Source: Treponema sp.
Lineage (GTDB): Bacteria > Spirochaetota > Spirochaetia > Treponematales > Treponemataceae
DNA length: 64,000 nt
Assembly: GCA_017484285.1 (NCBI GenBank)
Contig: JAFUTH010000006.1
Coordinates: 62,001-126,000, forward strand
Direction of reading: 5' to 3'
Below are positions 1-9,016 of the stretch, one piece after another. The notes beneath the pieces are model-generated. The model did not search any database, was not told the origin of the DNA, and saw only the letters and a list, made by a program, of their open reading frames with translations. The position numbers and the translations under genes are program-made. Within the stretch, counting starts at the first letter, position 1. Every line of letters starts with the position of its first letter.

Positions 1-866
1 TCGTCGCAGACATCACCTCACGCGCCGCCGTCACGCGCCATTCAAAAGACGTCACCTATATCGCATCAAAATACACAGATGCTCACTTCTTTAAAAATCT
101 CGCACAGAACGCATTTTTTCCGCCCGTCGTTCCGCCACTCGGCTCTGTGGGACTTACGGCGGTGTACGCCGCCCTTCTTTTGCGCGCGAATGAGAACGTG
201 CCCGTTTTTGTAAGCGGACTTGATTTTTCATTTTCGCTCGGACGCACGCACACAAAAAACGCCCCTGCGCACATCGCACGCCTTTGCACTTCGGACAAAC
301 TCCACCCCGTTGAAAATTACGCTGCCGCATTCAGAACAGGCGCACGGCTTGTCAACGCAAAAAACGGCGTTCCCGTATACACTGACACGGCACTTGAAGC
401 GTACGCAAGCAGTTTTAAAGATATGTTCAAAAGCACGCCGAATCTCTATGATGCAGGCGCACAGGGGCTTTTGTTGGGGCTTCAAGAAATTTCAGCCGAA
501 AAAATCACGGCATATTTAGGAACGATTGCAGAAAAAGAATCCACGGATTTACACAGATTCGAGACGGAAACAGAAAATGAATCGCTTTGCACTTCTGCCA
601 TTATTTCATTTCTCGAAGCCGAAGAAAAAGCCTTAAACCGCATAAAAGAGCTTTTGATGTTCGGAAAAGATGTCGCAAGCTGCTCGTGCTCGCTTGAAGA
701 CGAGCTTCATGAACTCATCGCACCGCGGGAATACCTCTTTTTGCACTTCCCCGACGGCTATAAATGCGACACGAGCGATTTAAGCTTCTTAAAACGCGTT
801 CGCGGGCAACTCGACTTCTTTTTGAAAGACATAAAACGCTCGCTCGCTATTCTTCCTTCTCTTTAA
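1..866 (+). CDS. DUF115 (MptE-like / motility-associated-factor-like) protein, C-terminal part, 5' end outside window
   Basis: The frame is open from the first bases of the window to a TAA at 864-866, so the gene begins upstream. An internal GTG at 147 is not the real start, because coding continues before it. The visible protein has a PLGSVGLTAVYAALLLRA segment followed by VFVSGLDFSFSLGRTH. This resembles the DUF115/MptE-like core, in which a conserved G-S-V segment precedes a strand ending in G-x-D and a T-H pair. In other bacteria DUF115 proteins are linked to glycosylation of surface or flagellar proteins, but no substrate can be named here. The last 20 bases overlap the 3' end of lepA on the other strand. 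The family call is moderately secure; the function is unknown. Confidence 0.6.
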   Translation, partial: VADITSRAAVTRHSKDVTYIASKYTDAHFFKNLAQNAFFPPVVPPLGSVGLTAVYAALLLRANENVPVFVSGLDFSFSLGRTHTKNAPAHIARLCTSDKLHPVENYAAAFRTGARLVNAKNGVPVYTDTALEAYASSFKDMFKSTPNLYDAGAQGLLLGLQEISAEKITAYLGTIAEKESTDLHRFETETENESLCTSAIISFLEAEEKALNRIKELLMFGKDVASCSCSLEDELHELIAPREYLFLHFPDGYKCDTSDLSFLKRVRGQLDFFLKDIKRSLAILPSL

Positions 867-2649
867 GCACGGCAAGGAATGCGCTCTGCGGAAGCTCCAC
901 ATTGCCAATCATCTTCATGCGTTTTTTGCCTTCCTTCTGCTTTTCGAGCAATTTTCGCTTTCGCGTCACATCGCCGCCGTAACACTTGGCAAGGACATCT
1001 TTTCGCACGGGATTCACCGTTTCACGCGCGATAATCTGGCTTCCGATTGCGCCCTGAATCGCGATTTTAAACTGCTGGCGGGCAATCTCGCCTTTGAGCC
1101 GTTCGCACACTTTTTTGGCACGCACGGCGGCTTCAGGCTTGTAGGCAAGCTGGCTCAGAGCATCGACGGGCTTTCCGTTCAGCAAAATATCGACTTTGAC
1201 AAGCTCGGTCTGCTGATAGTCGGTGACTTCGTAATCGAACGAGGCGTAGCCGCGGCTGTAGCTCTTTAATTTGTCGTAGAAATCAAACAAAACTTCGGCG
1301 AGCGGCATTTCGTAGGTGAGTTCAACGCGCTTTTCGTCGAGGTAGGTCATGTTCTTTTGAACACCGCGCTTTTCGGTGCAGAGATTCATGATTGAGCCGA
1401 TGTAATCCGTGGGCGTGATGATTGACGCGCGAATGTACGGCTCCCACGACTCTTGGATTTTGGTTTCTGGGAATTCGGTGGGGTTGTCGATAATCTGCTC
1501 CGTGCCGTTCGTGAGTTTGATTTTATACTGAACGCTTGGTGCTGTAAAAATGACGGCTTGGTCGTAGTCACGTTCAAGGCGCTCCTGAATGATTTCAAGG
1601 TGCAAAAGCCCCAAAAATCCGCAGCGAAAGCCGTTTCCAAGAGCAAGGGAATTGTCTTTTTCGTAAATGAGCGAAGCATCGTTCAGTTTGAGTTTTTCCA
1701 TGCTCTCTTTAAGCTCTTCGTAGTCGTTTGAGTCAATCGGGTAAATCGAAGAGAATACGACTGGCTTCACTTCCTTAAAACCGCCAAGTGGCTCCGCGGC
1801 AGGGTCGTTTGCAAGCGTGACCGTATCGCCCACACGCACATCGCTTACGGTTTTTACGCCCGAAATGATGTAGCCGACATCGCCCGCTTCAAGGTACGGC
1901 GTTTCCTCATAATTGATTTTGAAAATGCCGATTTGGTCTACCTTGTAGTCAGTATTGTTCGACATAAAGCGAATCACATCGCCCTTTTTGATTCTGCCCT
2001 CTTTGACGCGGATATGAATGATGACGCCGCGATATTCGTCATAGTGGCAGTCAAAAATCAACGCCTGAGCCTTGCCGTTCGGGTCACCCGTAGGAGCGGG
2101 GAATTTGGTGACAATCGCTTCCATTAAGTCGTCAACGCCCTCGCCCGTCTTCGCACTCACAGGAACTGCGTCTGCGCTATCCAAGCCCAAATCGTGGTCA
2201 ATCTGATGCTTAACGCTCGGTAAATCCGCGCTCGGAAGGTCGATTTTATTGATAACGGGAACAATCGTCAAATCCTGCTCCATCGCCATGTACAAATTTG
2301 AGACCGTCTGGCTTTCAACGCCCTGCGACGCGTCAATCAAAAGCAACGCGCCCTCACAGGAAGCAATCGCGCGGCTCACCTCGTACGAAAAATCGACATG
2401 CCCAGGAGTATCAACGAAATTAAGCTCGTAATCGTGACCGTCTTTTGCGCGGTAGGGAATCGTAACCGCCTGGCTTTTAATCGTGATTCCGCGCTCGCGC
2501 TCAATGTCCATGTTGTCGAGAATCTGATTCTTCATCTGGCGGTCGTCAATAATCTTCGCCTTTTGAATGAGCCTGTCTGCGAGCGTTGATTTTCCGTGGT
2601 CAATGTGCGCAACGATACAAAAATTGCGCTTGTATTTCATTTCTGTCAT
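847..2649 (-). CDS. lepA: Elongation factor 4 (LepA), ribosome back-translocating GTPase
   Basis: A 600-residue translational GTPase of the usual LepA length. The N terminus carries the G1 loop AHIDHGKS, the switch region around RERGITIKSQ, the G3 motif DTPGH and the G4 motif NKID. The LepA-specific C-terminal domain follows (residues about 490-600), ending in a Lys/Arg-rich tail. EF4 binds the ribosome and remodels stalled or mis-translocated complexes. The ATG at 2649 has a GGAG Shine-Dalgarno sequence a few bases upstream. The upstream neighbour, an HtrA-like protease, ends 8 bases before this start, so the two are probably co-transcribed. The stop lies within the convergent DUF115 gene, giving a 20-bp antisense overlap. 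Confidence 0.97.
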   Translation of the reverse strand: MTEMKYKRNFCIVAHIDHGKSTLADRLIQKAKIIDDRQMKNQILDNMDIERERGITIKSQAVTIPYRAKDGHDYELNFVDTPGHVDFSYEVSRAIASCEGALLLIDASQGVESQTVSNLYMAMEQDLTIVPVINKIDLPSADLPSVKHQIDHDLGLDSADAVPVSAKTGEGVDDLMEAIVTKFPAPTGDPNGKAQALIFDCHYDEYRGVIIHIRVKEGRIKKGDVIRFMSNNTDYKVDQIGIFKINYEETPYLEAGDVGYIISGVKTVSDVRVGDTVTLANDPAAEPLGGFKEVKPVVFSSIYPIDSNDYEELKESMEKLKLNDASLIYEKDNSLALGNGFRCGFLGLLHLEIIQERLERDYDQAVIFTAPSVQYKIKLTNGTEQIIDNPTEFPETKIQESWEPYIRASIITPTDYIGSIMNLCTEKRGVQKNMTYLDEKRVELTYEMPLAEVLFDFYDKLKSYSRGYASFDYEVTDYQQTELVKVDILLNGKPVDALSQLAYKPEAAVRAKKVCERLKGEIARQQFKIAIQGAIGSQIIARETVNPVRKDVLAKCYGGDVTRKRKLLEKQKEGKKRMKMIGNVELPQSAFLAVLKEKEE

Positions 2650-2657
2650 AAATTCTC

Positions 2658-4310
2658 CTAGAAATAGTACGGACTGTCGAGCGGACCTGCAATCGCAATG
2701 TTCACATCGAGGTAGCCTTTTTTTCGATTTTTTGCATAGATTTCCGCATAAATTGCAGAATTGTCGTCGTTCAGTTTTATGTCACGAACTTCAATCGGAT
2801 CATTCTCAGAAAATCCCGTCTCATCGGCAATCGAACCGTTGATAATCTGCTCGATTGAGTATTTTCGGCTGCTCGATGTTGAGACAGACACCAGCTTCAT
2901 GCCAAAAATCGGCAAAAAAGACTTTGCAATCACGTCGCCTTTGTAAATCGTATAGCCGGGATTTTCAGGACGCGCGCCAAGATAGATTTCTGTCTCGTGC
3001 ATCTCTTCCTCGCCACGGCGGTAGGTGATAGTGACGATTGACTTTGCCGGATTTTTCATCAGCGCGTTCTGCATATCCTCAAGCGTCGTGATTTTTTGCC
3101 CGTCGAATTCGGTGATGACATCGCCCACGAGCATACGCGCACGGCTTGCACTCGCGCCAGGGAAAATATACTGAATCTCAAGCCCCGCGTCCTTTCCGAG
3201 CTCTTTTTTGGTATGACCATAGCAGCCTAGCCACGGGTGAGAAATTTTTCCGCCCGCATACAAGGCTGGCAAAAGAGACTTTAAATACTCGACCGGAATC
3301 GCGAAATTCAAGCCCTCGTATTGAAGCATGCCCGCAAAAACGATTGCCTGCACGTTCCCGTTTGAATCGATGCACGGACCGCCCGAATTTCCCGAATTGA
3401 CCGCGGCGTCAATCTGCATGACTGAACCGAGCGTGAACAATTTTCGGTCATCGGCGCTCACAATACCGCTCGTGAGCGTGCGTTCCAATCCGACCGGTGA
3501 GCCAATTGCGTAAATCTTGTCGCCGACATCCAAATCCGCGCTCGAGCCGAGATTAAACACGTAGGGCGCGTCAACTTCGGTCTTAATGAGCGCTAAATCG
3601 ATTTCAGGGTCGTAGCCGATGACTTTTGCCGGAATGCGCGTGTCGCTGTCTTCGGCACGTTTGATAAAAAGGCGCGAAAATGCCTCGCTTTTGGGATTCA
3701 CGACATCGGCAATCACATGGTGATTCGTGACGATGTAGCCGTCTTTTGAGATAAAAAAGCCAGAGCCAATCACACGGTCGGCAAAGCCCATGCCGTTCTG
3801 CACCTTAATGCCCTTGTCGACCCAAATCGTGACCGTTCCGCTGATGTACGAAGAGATTTTTTTGCTTTCGGACGGCGTTTTGTGCAATCCCGGAACTTTT
3901 TCGAGCGCGAGCGAATCAAGTTCTGCAAGCGATTTTGAGAGCGTCGCGCTTACCGGAGATTTGAGCGTCGTGAGCGATTTTTGAATTCTCCGCGCGGTAA
4001 AGAAATCTTCGTTTTTGACCGCCTCGTCAAATTCAGAGACGACCGCCTTTTCGCACTCAGCAATCGTGTCATCGTCCTGCAAAAGATGCGCGCGCCACAA
4101 CGCTTGAACGGGATTTTTTTCGAGCAAGTCCACAATACGTTTGCGCTCTTCACGGCGGGCATCTTCCTGCGTATAGTCGATGTCAGAATAAACGGAGTCG
4201 GGGTCGCGCACCGACGAGCACGAAGCTGCCCCGAGGACGAAGAGAACGCTTGCCGCGAAAAAGAGCTGCATTCTCCCCAGAATTTTTAGATTCAGTCTGT
4301 TGTTTTTCAT
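2658..4310 (-). CDS. HtrA/DegP-like serine protease, predicted lipoprotein, with C-terminal PDZ domain
   Basis: A 550-residue trypsin-fold (S1C) protease. The catalytic triad can be read as His198 in TNHHVI, Asp238 in DPEIDLALIK and Ser309 in NSGNSGGP. A PDZ-like segment follows at about residues 360-440 (GDVITEFDGQKI). The N terminus is a signal sequence ending in GAASC, so Cys31 is a likely lipidation site. A charged helical region of about 120 residues lies between the lipid anchor and the protease domain. This predicts an envelope-anchored quality-control protease. The start overlaps the stop of the upstream TPR gene by four bases (ATGA), indicating translational coupling, and lepA follows closely. 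The substrate is unknown. Confidence 0.9.
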   Translation of the reverse strand: MKNNRLNLKILGRMQLFFAASVLFVLGAASCSSVRDPDSVYSDIDYTQEDARREERKRIVDLLEKNPVQALWRAHLLQDDDTIAECEKAVVSEFDEAVKNEDFFTARRIQKSLTTLKSPVSATLSKSLAELDSLALEKVPGLHKTPSESKKISSYISGTVTIWVDKGIKVQNGMGFADRVIGSGFFISKDGYIVTNHHVIADVVNPKSEAFSRLFIKRAEDSDTRIPAKVIGYDPEIDLALIKTEVDAPYVFNLGSSADLDVGDKIYAIGSPVGLERTLTSGIVSADDRKLFTLGSVMQIDAAVNSGNSGGPCIDSNGNVQAIVFAGMLQYEGLNFAIPVEYLKSLLPALYAGGKISHPWLGCYGHTKKELGKDAGLEIQYIFPGASASRARMLVGDVITEFDGQKITTLEDMQNALMKNPAKSIVTITYRRGEEEMHETEIYLGARPENPGYTIYKGDVIAKSFLPIFGMKLVSVSTSSSRKYSIEQIINGSIADETGFSENDPIEVRDIKLNDDNSAIYAEIYAKNRKKGYLDVNIAIAGPLDSPYYF

Positions 4311-6427
4311 TTTTTGCGTTCCGACTGCGGAATATTCATTCCAAAAATCAATTGTTCAATGCGGACAGCAAGGAATCGATTCGTTCCGCTTTCCACTATC
4401 ATAGAAACACCTTGCTCGCTCACTTGGTTAAGCGCAGAACTGATATTTTCTTCATCTTTTTGACTTCCCGCATCGGAAATCCAGTAGAAATTCGCGCTTT
4501 TGCCTTTGGCAACGGAAAGAATGTCCTGCCCGTTCTGAACGAACACTGGAATGCCGTTTTCGGAAGAAACCGTGACAAGCGAATGTGTCAGCGGCTGATG
4601 GAATTTTGCCTCTTCGCGCAGTTTTCCGTCAATCATCGACGGATATTTGATATATTGCACGTCCCATGAGCCGTCGCTGTCGGTGTCCCATGATGAGATT
4701 TTTCCGGGCTTTTTGTCGCCGACCGTTCCCGGAAGATATTCTTCGGTAAAGTCAGGAATCGTGTCGCCGTTTCGGTCAACAGTGATTTTTTTGACATAGA
4801 AGCCCGTGCCCTGTGCAGGTGAGCCGAAGAGATTCGTCATAATCTGCATTTCGTCGGTGGTTGAAATGAAGTTCTGACTGGAGTCGGTTGAAAATCCATA
4901 GGTTTCAGATGTCTCAAAAAGACCGTCGCCATCGACATCCAGCTTTCGTGAAACGGGAATTCCTTTTTCAAACTGGGCGATTGCGTAGATTTTCTCGCCG
5001 ACAGAATAGCTTGCAATCTGAGCGACACCGTTTAAAAGACTCACTTGAATCACCGCGCCGTCACGCTCTTTTGAAGGAATCGTGTAACTCAACGCAGCGC
5101 GAAGCAACTGGTTACCCGTTACCGAATTAATCTTACCATCGTCCAGCAACAGCGGAACAAAGAAATCAGAATTAAGGGCGTCCTTTATCGCCGGACTCGG
5201 CTCAACAGAAAACGGAGTCCATGCAAGTGCCTCTGCGATGAGTGTAAAACGCAAGTCTGACGGCGCATTGTCCATCTTATAGGCGGCGTTCTGAATAAAC
5301 GGCCAGTTTCCGTAGGTGAGTTCCAGTGCATTTTCCGCGAGCACGAGCGTAAGCGGCACGCCAAAATCACAGAAAGCACTCCATTCGTTGTCATCATCTT
5401 GATTTTCATCGTAGGCAATTGATTCAGGTCGTCCGCGTTTGTACACGACCTTCATATTTGGAATCAAGTCGGAGTCAGTATCGATAGTGAGCGTGCCGTT
5501 GTATGACGTGAGATATTGCGCAAACTCATTTTTTGCCTCATCAGATGTTAAAAGTCGCGCGAACTCCTCGATGAGAGAAAAATCAATCACGGCATCGGAA
5601 AACTGATAGAAATAATCAAGTGCGGCATCCTCATCAAGCAAGCCTGTTTTGAGCGCCTCAAGCGCATAGAGCGGGGATGTGTAGTTTTTCGCCTGAAATG
5701 CTTTGAGCATACGCGTTTTTTTTGCGTCATCAGTGGCAAAAATCGCCGCATAAATTTCAAGGTCTTCGGAAGCATTTTTGTACAGGGGAAGCATGAGCGC
5801 AAATGCATCAGCAAGTTTCTGCGTGTCCTGAGAAAGCGCGCCCGTTTTTCGGAACAGCTGATATTCATACGCATAAAAAATTTTTGCAAAACGCTCGTCA
5901 GCCGGATACACCCGTCGCGCCGCATCAATACGGGAACGGGCTTTTGAAGTGCTTTCCTCGTCTCCAATGTTGTAATACGCCTTTGCCCGAATAAATTCTG
6001 CATCAGCCGAATAAATGAACGGCTCGGCATCAAGAACGGCGAGAGCTTGGGTAAATTGCCGCGTGGTGCACAGAAGATCAGCATAGAGCACGCGCGCGCC
6101 GTCTTTGTTGTAATCGACCCATTCAGCCTCGGTGAGTGCCGTTACAATCAGCGGAAGAATTTGGGATTTTTTTTCACCGAGCGAGTGTTTGGCGACAGAA
6201 CGGATATACCACAAGTCAGCGATTGAATCGTCATAGGCAAGCCCCATTTTTGCATTCGATTCAGCCTCGTTCCACAGTTTTTCAGAGGCAAACTGCTTTG
6301 CAAGCTGGAGATAGCGCACCGCAGTTCGGCGGTTTGCAACAGACGCAGAATTCTGCGCTGAAACAGGACGGATAAAAACTGAGGAAATAAGAAAAAGCGC
6401 AACAATTGAAAAAGACTTTCTCACCAT
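4307..6427 (-). CDS. Secreted TPR-like protein with DxDxDG calcium-binding-type motifs
   Basis: A 706-residue protein of no family I can name. Residues 1-24 are a signal peptide ending in PVSAQ. Residues about 35-220 are helical and TPR-like (LQLAKQFASEKLWNEAESNA is typical). The C-terminal half carries four Asp-rich loops of the EF-hand/thrombospondin-3 kind: DTDSDLIP, DVDGDGLFE, DRNGDTIPDF and DTDSDGSWD. Three of them lie within about 90 residues. The protein is probably periplasmic or bound to the inner leaflet of the outer membrane. A GAAGG-type Shine-Dalgarno sequence precedes the ATG at 6427. Its stop is fused to the start of the HtrA-like protease gene, so the two may act together. The function is not known. 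Confidence 0.7.
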   Translation of the reverse strand: MVRKSFSIVALFLISSVFIRPVSAQNSASVANRRTAVRYLQLAKQFASEKLWNEAESNAKMGLAYDDSIADLWYIRSVAKHSLGEKKSQILPLIVTALTEAEWVDYNKDGARVLYADLLCTTRQFTQALAVLDAEPFIYSADAEFIRAKAYYNIGDEESTSKARSRIDAARRVYPADERFAKIFYAYEYQLFRKTGALSQDTQKLADAFALMLPLYKNASEDLEIYAAIFATDDAKKTRMLKAFQAKNYTSPLYALEALKTGLLDEDAALDYFYQFSDAVIDFSLIEEFARLLTSDEAKNEFAQYLTSYNGTLTIDTDSDLIPNMKVVYKRGRPESIAYDENQDDDNEWSAFCDFGVPLTLVLAENALELTYGNWPFIQNAAYKMDNAPSDLRFTLIAEALAWTPFSVEPSPAIKDALNSDFFVPLLLDDGKINSVTGNQLLRAALSYTIPSKERDGAVIQVSLLNGVAQIASYSVGEKIYAIAQFEKGIPVSRKLDVDGDGLFETSETYGFSTDSSQNFISTTDEMQIMTNLFGSPAQGTGFYVKKITVDRNGDTIPDFTEEYLPGTVGDKKPGKISSWDTDSDGSWDVQYIKYPSMIDGKLREEAKFHQPLTHSLVTVSSENGIPVFVQNGQDILSVAKGKSANFYWISDAGSQKDEENISSALNQVSEQGVSMIVESGTNRFLAVRIEQLIFGMNIPQSERKK

Positions 6428-6451
6428 TAAAAAAGAATCCTTCTCAGTATT

Positions 6452-7888
6452 TTACAGTAATTTAGAAACTTCCACAATCCAATTCTTAAAATCAAACAAG
6501 GAACCAATGACCGCCGAAATTTCCCCGCCGAGAGACACCTGCTCTACCACCGGAATCTGCTGCCGGACTGATTTTGGCACTTTCCAGTCCTCAAAAACTG
6601 CATTCAGGGACTTATGCGCCAAATCCGATGTCAACACTGAGTCTGTCAATGCCGCGCTTCGCACAAGCACGGGTAATTTCACCGTCACCACACAAGAACA
6701 AGCAGGAGAGTCGTCTGACTTTCTTTTTTCAAAGACGAGCGAGCAGACATCGTTCATCTGGGGAATGGGCTCTGCCTGCCTTTCACACGAGCGCACTGTC
6801 CATGTCTCACGAGTAAACGACTGGCCAGCTTTGTGAATCAAGACAGAGAAGCCACTCTCACGCGCATTTTGCGCCGATTGCTCATGATGAACGCCATACT
6901 GAATGACAAGGTGCTGTTCATCGAGACGAACATGCACGCCGTTCGCCTGAATTTCATGATGCGGCTCATTATTCCACGATGCAATCTCTTCATACAGGCG
7001 AAACGGAAATCGCCCACCGAACCCGGCATCATTCAGCGCAGAGAAAAACACGCGGCGTTTTAACGCATCATGCAGATTGTAGAAAAACGCACGGTCAATG
7101 AACTGTGTCGTTCCTGATAAAGAGAGAAAGCCGTTCCGAGGTACAGCGGCGGCAATACATTCCTCATCAGCCGCCGCTTTTTTTGCGCCCGAGAGAAGCG
7201 CCTTCTGCCATCCGGCAAAGTGCTCATTCAACAGAGGAACAAGCACAGTTCGTATTTTGTTCCGAACATACGCGGTGTCGGCATTCGTCGAATCAGTACG
7301 CCAGATCTGTCCTTTGTCGCGGAGATATGATTCAATTTCAGTGCGAGAAATCGCTAAGAGCGGACGGATGAATTTTCCGCGCACCCGTTTGATTCCGCCC
7401 AGACCTTCGATTCCACTTCCCTGCAAAAAGCGCATAAGCAGCGTCTCACATTGGTCGTTTTGATTATGGGCAAGCGCGAGCGCACAGAGATTTTCGTTTT
7501 GAATGAAAGCGTCAAATATCTCGTAGCGCATTGTTCGCGCAAGAGCCTCTATGCTCTCCCCTCTGTCTTTCGCCAGCCGTGCAATTTTTCCTGGCTCAAA
7601 ATTTGCGACTCGACAAGAGATTCCCCGATTTTCGCACAACTCTCGCACAAACTGCGCGTCCCCCCCGCTCTCTTTCTCAGAACGGATTCCATGGTCAACA
7701 GTAATCACACGAAGAAGCGAAGAAGGAAAAATCGCAGCCAAAGAAAGCAAAAGCGACAGTGAGTCAGCCCCGCCAGAAACTGCCACACCGAGCGGACTCG
7801 CTTCAGAAACGGAGTCACGGTCAACTCCGCACGAACGAAGACCTGAGAGAACTTTTTTTTCAAGCGGAAGAAAATCATCCGCGTTCAT
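6452..7888 (-). CDS. tilS: tRNA(Ile)-lysidine synthetase
   Basis: This enzyme makes lysidine at C34 of tRNA-Ile(CAU), using ATP and lysine, so that the tRNA reads AUA and not AUG. The PP-loop SGGADS is present near residue 40, followed by the typical TVDHGIR and ALAHNQNDQCETLLMR segments. A substrate-binding C-terminal region follows. The length of 478 residues matches the longer TilS type. I chose the ATG at 7888, preceded by AGGTG, rather than an in-frame GTG nine bases upstream that has no ribosome site. The gene begins just after the rplY terminator and precedes the TPR protein gene by 24 bases. Confidence 0.95.
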   Translation of the reverse strand: MNADDFLPLEKKVLSGLRSCGVDRDSVSEASPLGVAVSGGADSLSLLLSLAAIFPSSLLRVITVDHGIRSEKESGGDAQFVRELCENRGISCRVANFEPGKIARLAKDRGESIEALARTMRYEIFDAFIQNENLCALALAHNQNDQCETLLMRFLQGSGIEGLGGIKRVRGKFIRPLLAISRTEIESYLRDKGQIWRTDSTNADTAYVRNKIRTVLVPLLNEHFAGWQKALLSGAKKAAADEECIAAAVPRNGFLSLSGTTQFIDRAFFYNLHDALKRRVFFSALNDAGFGGRFPFRLYEEIASWNNEPHHEIQANGVHVRLDEQHLVIQYGVHHEQSAQNARESGFSVLIHKAGQSFTRETWTVRSCERQAEPIPQMNDVCSLVFEKRKSDDSPACSCVVTVKLPVLVRSAALTDSVLTSDLAHKSLNAVFEDWKVPKSVRQQIPVVEQVSLGGEISAVIGSLFDFKNWIVEVSKLL

Positions 7889-7908
7889 GTGCGCCACCTG
7901 CGTCTAAA

Positions 7909-7937
7909 CAAAAAAATCCCCCGACATGCGAGGGATT
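7909..7937 (-). terminator. Intrinsic terminator after rplY
   Basis: On the minus strand a stem of AATCCC/GGGATT encloses a partly paired loop and is followed by seven T residues. It lies 19 bases past the rplY stop and just before the tilS start, so it separates the ispE-spoVG-tRNA-rplY unit from tilS. Confidence 0.85.
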
Positions 7938-7955
7938 TGTGTTCACTCAGAACGA

Positions 7956-8507
7956 TTAGCGAGCCGGAGCCACGCTGACGAGTGAGTCTTCTGCGTTGGT
8001 GAGGACGGTAACTTTGTCACCCAAGCCCATGTCTTTTACACGGAACACATCGCCGATGTTGACATTTGAAACATCGATAACAATGCGAGCCGGCAAATCT
8101 TTCGGCAACGCCTTTACTTTGACTTCCGGAACATGCTTAACCATAAAGCCGCCCTTGAGAACGCCAGCCGGTGTGCCCTGATACTGCACTTTGTATGTGC
8201 GGACAACTGGCTTTTTGTTAGAGACGGCGAAGAAGTCTGCATGGAGCACTTCGTCTTTGATGATATTGTACTCAGTGTCGCGGATGAAAGCATCGCATTT
8301 TTTGCCTTCAACATCGAGCGTAACGAGCTGTGTAGCGGTGATTGAGCGCCAGACTTTGTTGAACTGAACTGCGTCAACAGTGAGAGATGTTGCCTTTCCT
8401 GCCTCATCGTATACAACAGCAGGAATACGTCCTTCAGCACGGATTGAGCGTGCTGCTTTTTTGCCAGTTTCTGAGCGTGTTTTTGCTTCGATAACCAACT
8501 GTTCCAT
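7956..8507 (-). CDS. rplY: Ribosomal protein L25 / Ctc family
   Basis: A 183-residue long-form L25 (Ctc type). The N-terminal 5S-rRNA-binding domain begins EQLVIEAKTRSETGKKAARS, and the C-terminal TL5-like beta domain ends ...LTNAEDSLVSVAPAR. It binds 5S rRNA in the large subunit. An AGGAG site stands a few bases before the ATG at 8507. It is the last gene of a run read ispE, spoVG, tRNA-Gln, rplY. Firmicutes also keep ispE, spoVG and ctc near each other, so the neighbourhood supports the call. Confidence 0.96.
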   Translation of the reverse strand: MEQLVIEAKTRSETGKKAARSIRAEGRIPAVVYDEAGKATSLTVDAVQFNKVWRSITATQLVTLDVEGKKCDAFIRDTEYNIIKDEVLHADFFAVSNKKPVVRTYKVQYQGTPAGVLKGGFMVKHVPEVKVKALPKDLPARIVIDVSNVNIGDVFRVKDMGLGDKVTVLTNAEDSLVSVAPAR

Positions 8508-8618
8508 TTTGAATAACTCCTAAAATTCTGGAAAAGCCGGCGCAGACAAAGACAGCGTTTTGATTAGAAATCATACCCCATCGTTCATCACGCCAGAGCT
8601 TTTTTCCATAAATATATG

Positions 8619-8691
8619 CTGGGCCGACAGGATTCGAACCTGTGGAATGATGGCACCAAAAGCCATTGTCTTACCGCTTGACGACGGCCCA
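8619..8691 (-). tRNA. tRNA-Gln (anticodon TTG)
   Basis: Read on the minus strand, the acceptor arms TGGGCCG and CGGCCCA pair over seven bases. The D-arm contains AAGCGGTAAG, and the anticodon stem ATGGC/GCCAT encloses a loop with TTG at positions 34-36. The T-arm has the GTTCGAATC signature. The discriminator base is G, as usual for glutamine tRNAs. The CCA end is not encoded (GCA follows the acceptor stem). The gene lies between spoVG and rplY on the same strand and is probably cut from a shared transcript. Confidence 0.96.
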
Positions 8692-8702
8692 AAGAAAACT
8701 AA

Positions 8703-8981
8703 TTAATCTTCGGCAGAAGATTCGTCGAAGTGACCTGCATTATACTCTGAAAGAATCTTTTCCTGCAAGGCATTTCTAAAATCTGCGCTAATCGGGTGCG
8801 CTACATCTTTGTAATCGCCATTTGCCGTTTTTCGGCTTGGCATTGCGATAAAGAGCCCCGATTGTCCTTCGATAACTTTTACATTATGAACGACGAAGCA
8901 ATTATCAAAAGTGACGGTAACATACGCTTTCAGTTTTCCCTCAGCTGTTACCTTTCGGATTCTCAACTCAGTGACTTCCAT
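8703..8981 (-). CDS. spoVG: SpoVG family nucleic-acid-binding regulator
   Basis: A 92-residue SpoVG. It shows the family's TELRIRKV start, the VTFDNCFVVHNVKVIEG core and the MPSRK motif, followed by DVAHPI and the C-terminal helix. SpoVG proteins bind DNA and RNA and act as global regulators; a DNA/RNA-binding role has been shown in Borrelia. Here it lies between ispE and the tRNA-Gln gene. An AAAGGA site sits about 11 bases before the ATG, slightly long for a ribosome site. Family membership is secure; its targets in this organism cannot be read from sequence. Confidence 0.96.
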   Translation of the reverse strand: MEVTELRIRKVTAEGKLKAYVTVTFDNCFVVHNVKVIEGQSGLFIAMPSRKTANGDYKDVAHPISADFRNALQEKILSEYNAGHFDESSAED

Positions 8982-9016
8982 AGTTTACAAATTCCTTTTT
9001 TTGAACTAAAAAATTG

